Below are positions 59,472 to 64,000 of a stretch of 64,000 bases of DNA, one piece after another (positions within the stretch are counted from its first letter, which is position 1; every line of letters begins with the position of its first letter). Position numbers and translations under genes: made by a program. Where the stretch lies: assembly GCA_019339365.1 (NCBI GenBank), contig CP079859.1:1798001-1862000 (forward strand), read 5' to 3'. The notes below the pieces were generated by a model. It saw nothing but the letters and a program-made list of their open reading frames with translations. It made no database searches and was not told the origin of the DNA. Source of the stretch: Vibrio neptunius. Lineage in GTDB: Bacteria; Pseudomonadota; Gammaproteobacteria; Enterobacterales; Vibrionaceae.

Positions 59472-59644
59472 ACAAAGCGGACAAACATGGTGTGCACCTT
59501 CTGATTGAATATCATGTAGTCACAGAACCACCTCTTCAATATGACTTTGTCTATTCAGTCAATACAGACTTCTATTCATTTGATACTTTTAGTACTCGAC
59601 GCATAAATCATGAAATGCCTGCGCTTGCGGTGCAGCGACCTTAA
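59468..59644 (+). CDS. Possible 58-aa ORF upstream of IS remnant
   Basis: GTG at 59468 opens a 58-residue frame rich in aromatics (IEYHVVTEPPLQYDFVYS). Not recognised; it may be the rest of the frame from 59292. Confidence 0.22.
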   Translation: MNKADKHGVHLLIEYHVVTEPPLQYDFVYSVNTDFYSFDTFSTRRINHEMPALAVQRP

Positions 59645-59975
59645 CCCGTCGTGCATAGTGACCAAGTATGGCAATATAGGCATAGAAAATATCAGAAAAC
59701 GCTTACTGACGTTGGACTAACGCAAAGTATGTCGCTAAAAGCGAACTATTTAGATAACGTAGTAGTGGAGAACTTCTTCATCTTGCTGAAAACAGACATG
59801 TACCATATTCCGCACTGTGAAGGTGCCGATGGTTTGTTCGAACATATTGACGAGTACATCGAGTGCTACAATACGAAACGTATCGAGGTGAAACTAAAAG
59901 GCCTAACTCTAACGGAATATCGAAATCAGGCCTTTCTAGTCGCTTAACCGAAATGTCCAACACGGGATCATTTCA
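59645..59975 (+). pseudogene. IS3-family transposase remnant (C-terminal part)
   Basis: Reads HSDQVWQYRHRKYQKTL, then NVVVENFFILLKTDM, with the last Glu of the DDE triad, and ends IEVKLKGLTLTEYRNQAFLVA, as in IS150-type OrfB. About two thirds of the transposase and the left end are missing. TGTCCAACACGGGATCATTTCA just after the stop (59952-59973) looks like the right terminal repeat ending in CA. Marks an old insertion or recombination point next to an unfamiliar gene. Confidence 0.75.
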
Positions 59976-59998
59976 CAATCGCTGGCTTTTTCATTCAA

Positions 59999-61309
59999 TC
60001 ACACATCCAATGGTGGCATGCCATGTAAAGACGCAAGTTGTGAGAGTGAGAGATTGCTTTTCGCCAATGAACTGCGGGAGGCGACTGCTGGTTTTACCGC
60101 GGCGGGTTTCACTGCGAATTCGTGTCCATCCAATATGCCTTTACCCTTTTTGAGTTCATTGAGTCGAGCGTTAACCACGCCATCGGTGCTGGAGAAATCA
60201 ATTTTGTAGCTGCCCACATATTCCTGAACGTAATTGGTTGAGAGTGCCTTAAGTTTGTCGATGTAAACCACCGCTTTATCGAACTCGCCTTGGGACACTG
60301 CATCCAACTTGGGCGTAAGCAACTGCGCAAACTTCATCGGGTGACCGACAAAACCGCTGCCCATAACCAGTGCAGCGACAATCGGGGTAGTGACAACCGC
60401 GTTCTGAAACCACTCAGAAAACCTCTTGTGATCACTGACCAAGCTGCCGTTAGCGGTGCGGTTGTGCCATTCTCTTTTGGCTCTTTTGAGTACTTTGTCA
60501 AGTAGGGCGCGCTGAACAAAGAAATCGACCAATTTAATGATGCGTTCCAATACAGAGATGATAAGACTGATGATAGAGCCAATGCCTACGGCAGTTGCTC
60601 CCGCGATTCCAGCGACGCTAAGCGCAACACTTTTGATGCCACCGAGAGCGCCAGTAGCAGAGTGGCGAGCCAAAGCTTTGGATATAATGCTTGGGTGGCC
60701 CCCCAGTAGTTCGACACCACGACCTTTATAAATCTGAGTAATGAGATCTTTAGACTTTAGGACAGATTTTTTGACTGCAGAGTAAAGAGAAGAAGCACTT
60801 CTTACGTGACCCCAACCGGGAATCAGGTCGGCAAATGTGCCGGTAAACTTGCTGATCAACCAACTCCCCACTTCGGCTAGCCATTCAAGGCCATGGAGCA
60901 AATCACCGTAAACATGGCGTACTTTATCGAGTAAAGTGCGGAAAAAATCAGACAGTAGGTCTTTGATACCATTTTTCATCGAAGTGGTCACTTTCGCGAC
61001 TTTAGAAGCGGCCTTCGAAATCTTCTTCGCAGCTTTGCTGTTTTTCAGTTTAGCCATGGTTTCTGTGTTACTGAGTAACCCTACGGCTGCTTGTTTAAAG
61101 TCACTGAAAGGCTCGGTCCCGACTACAAAAGCACTAAAAAAATGTGCGTTTGAAATCTTTGCCACCTTAGTAATTTCAGTACTGGCAAGCATATACATCG
61201 CGCCCATGCGAGCATCGGCCATTTGGGCTATCTGAACGCCACGAGTCGTGTCAGAAGTATTACCAAAGATTTTGTTTTTGATGAGACGCTTAAGTAGTTT
61301 GAATTGCAT
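59999..61309 (-). CDS. Unrecognised 436-aa protein with hydrophobic segments
   Basis: Start at ATG 61309 (MQFKLLKRLIKNKIFGN), preceded by GGAGG; a GTG twelve bases upstream would contain the ribosome site. The first ~130 residues are Lys/Ala-rich and amphipathic (AAKKISKAASKVAKVTTS). Then SWLISKFTGTFADLIPGWGHVRSASSLYSAVK, and strongly hydrophobic segments (SVALSVAGIAGATAVGIGSIISLIISVL, ~235-262; AALVMGSG, ~330). There is no signal peptide. I know no family for it; a membrane-acting effector is possible but not shown. It sits beside an IS3 remnant with no operon partners. Confidence 0.65.
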   Translation of the reverse strand: MQFKLLKRLIKNKIFGNTSDTTRGVQIAQMADARMGAMYMLASTEITKVAKISNAHFFSAFVVGTEPFSDFKQAAVGLLSNTETMAKLKNSKAAKKISKAASKVAKVTTSMKNGIKDLLSDFFRTLLDKVRHVYGDLLHGLEWLAEVGSWLISKFTGTFADLIPGWGHVRSASSLYSAVKKSVLKSKDLITQIYKGRGVELLGGHPSIISKALARHSATGALGGIKSVALSVAGIAGATAVGIGSIISLIISVLERIIKLVDFFVQRALLDKVLKRAKREWHNRTANGSLVSDHKRFSEWFQNAVVTTPIVAALVMGSGFVGHPMKFAQLLTPKLDAVSQGEFDKAVVYIDKLKALSTNYVQEYVGSYKIDFSSTDGVVNARLNELKKGKGILDGHEFAVKPAAVKPAVASRSSLAKSNLSLSQLASLHGMPPLDV

Positions 61310-61700
61310 AGGAACCTCCACTTAACGATATAGAACGCATTGGCCATCTGGGAATCAGCTTCAAGTGAGGCTGGAGGATGTACCTAGATACTAATACATC
61401 TCGGGGAGATGATCTTCGGAGTTTGAGTGAAACTTTGATGTTAGAGGTACGACCACTTGATTATTAACCAATAAATAACGAGCATATAAGCACTTAAAGG
61501 CAGCCTGTGGATGAAAAGTAAGGTTAGCGATGTTCAAACCATGGCTGATTTTTCCTCTAAGTGGTTTAACGAGTAGGGAAGTCGGTGGCGTTGCAGCAAC
61601 ATCGTTATGATCGTGATTGACAGATGGAGGTGAAACCAAAGCCAGCAAGTAGTAAGATTTCAGCTGTTTATCACAGGGGTTGTAAGAGAAAAGAGTACCA
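61310..61700. other. Intergenic region between the 436-aa gene and thiE-like gene
   Basis: About 390 bases between divergent genes, presumably both promoters. A minus-strand frame crossing into 61741 looks like a shadow. No immunity-gene-like frame was seen. Confidence 0.4.
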
Positions 61701-62258
61701 ATGTTTTTACCCACAAAGTACGCCATTACCAACAAGGACAAAAGCTTGGATGAGTTAGCGCAATTACTCGCTTTGCTGGGGGCTGATAGTGTGTGTCAGT
61801 TAAGAGCAAAGTCATACAGTTTATCGTCTCTAAAGCAAGTAATTGGCTCCTCCGTGAAAGGGATTGTTTTGGTCAATTCTGCTTCCTACGACGGCACGGA
61901 CTTAGCGCCTTTTCAAGGCGTTCACCTTACCTCGAAAGACCTCTCAGATAAGGCTTTGATTCAGTCGGTTCGTCACAGCGGCGCGCAATATCTGGCGGCA
62001 TCGTGCCACAATGAGCAGGAGATTGAGCTGGCGAATCAAGCGGGGTGTGACTTCATTACTATTTCGCCAGTGGAAGCGACGAATTCTCATCCTGATGCCA
62101 CTCCGATGGGTTGGCCGCGCTTTGCGGAGCTATCCAAATTGGCGAACATGCGAACCTTTGCCCTCGGCGGACAAAGTAAACATAATGTAGAACATGCCCA
62201 ACGCTATGGAGCGCACGGTGTGGCTGGGATTTCAGATTTTTGGCAGGTTGAGAAATGA
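61701..62258 (+). CDS. TenI/ThiE family thiamine phosphate synthase-like protein
   Basis: 185 aa with the TIM-barrel pattern of TenI/ThiE (YAITNKDKSLDELAQLLALLGADSVCQLRAK, GVHLTSKDL, FITISPVEATNSHPDATPMGW, TFALGGQS, YGAHGVAGISDFW). Shorter than ThiE and not in a thi operon; it resembles the domain attached to MutT in some bacteria, so the role may be nucleotide or thiamine related. Convergent with the M32 gene. Confidence 0.75.
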   Translation: MFLPTKYAITNKDKSLDELAQLLALLGADSVCQLRAKSYSLSSLKQVIGSSVKGIVLVNSASYDGTDLAPFQGVHLTSKDLSDKALIQSVRHSGAQYLAASCHNEQEIELANQAGCDFITISPVEATNSHPDATPMGWPRFAELSKLANMRTFALGGQSKHNVEHAQRYGAHGVAGISDFWQVEK

Positions 62259-62284
62259 AAAAGGCTGGTGAATTCACCAGCCTT
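62257..62284. terminator. Bidirectional terminator
   Basis: AAAGGCTGGTGAA/TTCACCAGCCTTT, a near-perfect 13-bp stem between convergent genes. Confidence 0.85.
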
Positions 62285-62289
62285 TGGGT

Positions 62290-63774
62290 TTAGCCTAAGT
62301 AACGATTCTTTAGATGATCTTTAAAGAATTGCGCGTTGAGTGTGTCACCTGTTGCTTGTTTCACCAACTCATCTGTTGTGAGTAAACTTCCCTTGCTCCA
62401 GACATTGTCTGATAGCCAGCTAAAGATTGGCGTTAAATCGCCAGCTTGAATGGCTGCATCAACATCGACAGTTTGCTTCATCGCAGCCATAAACTGCGCG
62501 GCGTACATGGCACCTAATGTGTAAGATGGGAAGTAGCCGAATGCGCCGTCGGTCCAGTGGATGTCTTGCATACAGCCGTTCTTGAAGTTGTCTTTGGTCG
62601 ACAATCCAAGGTAAGCCTGCATTTTTTCATTCCACAATTCAGGGACGTCAGTATGTTTGATCTTACCGTTGATCAGGTCGCGCTCAATCTCGTAGCGCAG
62701 AATAACGTGAGCAGGGTAGGTAAGCTCGTCGGCATCAACACGAATGAAGTCTTTTTTCACGCGGGTGTAGAGTTTGTGGAAATTTTCCTGCGAGAATAGC
62801 GCTGGGTTATGACCACCGAAATGCTTGGCCGCAAAACCTGCCAGATGCGCGATAAAGGCATCGCTACGTCCGACCTGCATTTCAAAAAATAGCGATTGTG
62901 ACTCGTGAATACCCATAGAGCGAGCTTCACCAGAAGGTAATCCAGCAAGAGATTTTGGTAGCCCTTGTTCATAACGAGCATGACCCGTTTCGTGCACAAT
63001 CCCCATCAGCGACTGAACGAACTCGTTTTCATCGTAGCGAGTCGTAATTCGTACGTCCGATGGTACACCGCCACAGAAGGGGTGCACACTTTCATCCAGA
63101 CGTCCATGCTCAAAATCGAACTGCAGTAGCTTCATCACTTCGAGACCAAGTGCTTTCTGCTTCTCCGTCGCGAATTGACCTTCTGGTAAAATAAACTGCT
63201 CAGAAGACTGCTTTTCCATCACTTCATCGATAAGTTCTGGCAACCAGCTTTTCACATTGCTAAACAAGGTGTCTAGGGAAGCGGAGCTGGTGCCGGGCTC
63301 GTAGATATCCAGCATGGCATCGTATGGAGTGAGTCCGTTTGCTTCTGCTCGGATTTGCGCTTCTTCCTGAGAAAGTTTTACTACCTCAGCCCAGTTCTTC
63401 TCGAACCCAACCCAGTCATTGTCACCACGCTGTGTACGCCATGCATGTTCACATTTGGAACCTGCGAGAGATTTAGCTTGCACCAATTCTTCTGGGAGAA
63501 GATTGGCTTGCTGCCACTGGCGTTTCAATTCGCGAAGTGTCGCCTTGTCATCGGTACTGAGTGATTCGCCTTCCGCTTCTGCGAACCAATCTGCCAGTTG
63601 AGGCTGAGTATGAAGACCATGAATATGAACTGAGAGTTCCGCCATCGCTTCAGAGCGAGCTTGGTTACCACCGCTAGGCATTACCGCAGCTTGGTCCCAA
63701 CCACAAATAGAAGCAAGATGGCTGAAATGAGAGATTTTTTTAGAATGTGCTTTAAGTTTTTCGAATGCGCTCAT
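62290..63774 (-). CDS. Thermostable carboxypeptidase (peptidase M32)
   Basis: 494 aa with the full M32 motif set: HPF (231-233), DVRIT (240-244), HETGH (His261, Glu262, His265), GIHES with third zinc ligand Glu291, and IRVDADE further on. A zinc metallocarboxypeptidase of the cytoplasm; no signal peptide. Size matches the family. Confidence 0.94.
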   Translation of the reverse strand: MSAFEKLKAHSKKISHFSHLASICGWDQAAVMPSGGNQARSEAMAELSVHIHGLHTQPQLADWFAEAEGESLSTDDKATLRELKRQWQQANLLPEELVQAKSLAGSKCEHAWRTQRGDNDWVGFEKNWAEVVKLSQEEAQIRAEANGLTPYDAMLDIYEPGTSSASLDTLFSNVKSWLPELIDEVMEKQSSEQFILPEGQFATEKQKALGLEVMKLLQFDFEHGRLDESVHPFCGGVPSDVRITTRYDENEFVQSLMGIVHETGHARYEQGLPKSLAGLPSGEARSMGIHESQSLFFEMQVGRSDAFIAHLAGFAAKHFGGHNPALFSQENFHKLYTRVKKDFIRVDADELTYPAHVILRYEIERDLINGKIKHTDVPELWNEKMQAYLGLSTKDNFKNGCMQDIHWTDGAFGYFPSYTLGAMYAAQFMAAMKQTVDVDAAIQAGDLTPIFSWLSDNVWSKGSLLTTDELVKQATGDTLNAQFFKDHLKNRYLG

Positions 63775-63987
63775 AGGTCGCCTTCCGTGACTATTTAACA
63801 GAAGGAAAGTGTATCAATCTCACGTAGCCAGACCAAGTACTATCCGGTTATGTTGATGGCAATGAACTTCTCTTAAATCACACTAATTGGAGTATTTAGT
63901 GATTTAAATATTATTGACATGGAGAAGAAGAATTCCGCCTCGTGGTTTATTCAAAGATGTTTTAATGATAAGAAGAGGGTTACCAAA

Positions 63988-64000
63988 TGAATTCGAGAAG
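63988..64000 (+). CDS. Possible start of a gene running off the window
   Basis: ATG at 63988 follows AGAGGGTTACCA, a plausible ribosome site; only four full codons are in view, so no identity can be given. Confidence 0.25.

Noticed and set aside
61391..61741. Minus-strand 116-codon frame as an immunity or partner gene for the 436-aa protein
   Set aside because: It begins inside the ThiE-like gene on the other strand and shows no protein-like pattern.

Overview
The window reads as a chromosomal segment of a Vibrio species. Protein similarities recognised by eye point there: a LuxN-type autoinducer sensor, a VarA/UvrY-uvrC-pgsA-tRNA block, DNA polymerase II, EfpL/YeiP, a V. cholerae cytolysin-like toxin and a Vibrio-style sucrose locus. 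No searches were run, so the species is not named.

Layout. 1-1638 (-) holds the first 546 residues of a LuxN-like sensor whose phospho-accepting histidine is replaced by asparagine. 2.3-4.5 kb carries ihfA, the DNA-mimic gene yciU, efpL/yeiP and a nucleotidyltransferase. 4.6-12.5 kb carries a secreted pore-forming toxin, a solute-binding protein, polB, a DUF4105 envelope protein and a DUF3015 protein. 12.8-16.6 kb is varA/uvrY-uvrC-pgsA followed by tRNA-Cys, tRNA-Gly, tRNA-Leu and a second identical tRNA-Gly. 16.7-25.2 kb holds two TetR-controlled units: an Old Yellow Enzyme, and an MMPL/LolA-like/beta-barrel envelope export operon, with an Asd-type (YliI-like) sugar dehydrogenase diverging from the second regulator. 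25.5-28.9 kb is pheST. 29.0-31.7 kb is a tightly overlapping five-gene operon of uncertain purpose (HTH regulator, 106-aa protein, VUT-family transporter, metallophosphoesterase, DUF2165 protein). 32.0-40.5 kb is a sucrose regulon: PTS IIBC, porin, sucrose-6-phosphate hydrolase, fructokinase and two LacI-family regulators with distinct operator motifs. 40.5-50.3 kb holds MATE/LysR, D-lactate dehydrogenase, a small TetR-controlled membrane protein, an outer membrane barrel, VOC and GNAT proteins and an ABC-F ATPase. 50.5-58.3 kb is a five-gene RND efflux operon with its own two-component system. The end holds an AEC carrier, an IS3-family remnant, an unrecognised 436-aa protein, a TenI/ThiE-like protein and an M32 carboxypeptidase.

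How the genes work together. Sucrose would enter through the porin, be phosphorylated by ScrA using EIIA supplied elsewhere, be split by ScrB and leave fructose for ScrK. One LacI regulator probably reads GGGAACGTTTGCAAA sites beside scrA, the porin and scrB; the Cra-like ScrR probably reads GCTAAAACGGTTTAGC beside scrK. Three TetR regulators each have visible palindromic operators in their own intergenic region.

Quality note. Seven otherwise well-conserved genes carry one single-base frameshift each (solute-binding protein, polB, uvrC, yliI-like, porin, TolC-like, response regulator), mostly in short homopolymers. This density suggests sequencing or assembly errors more than gene decay, so these are described as whole genes with the shift marked.
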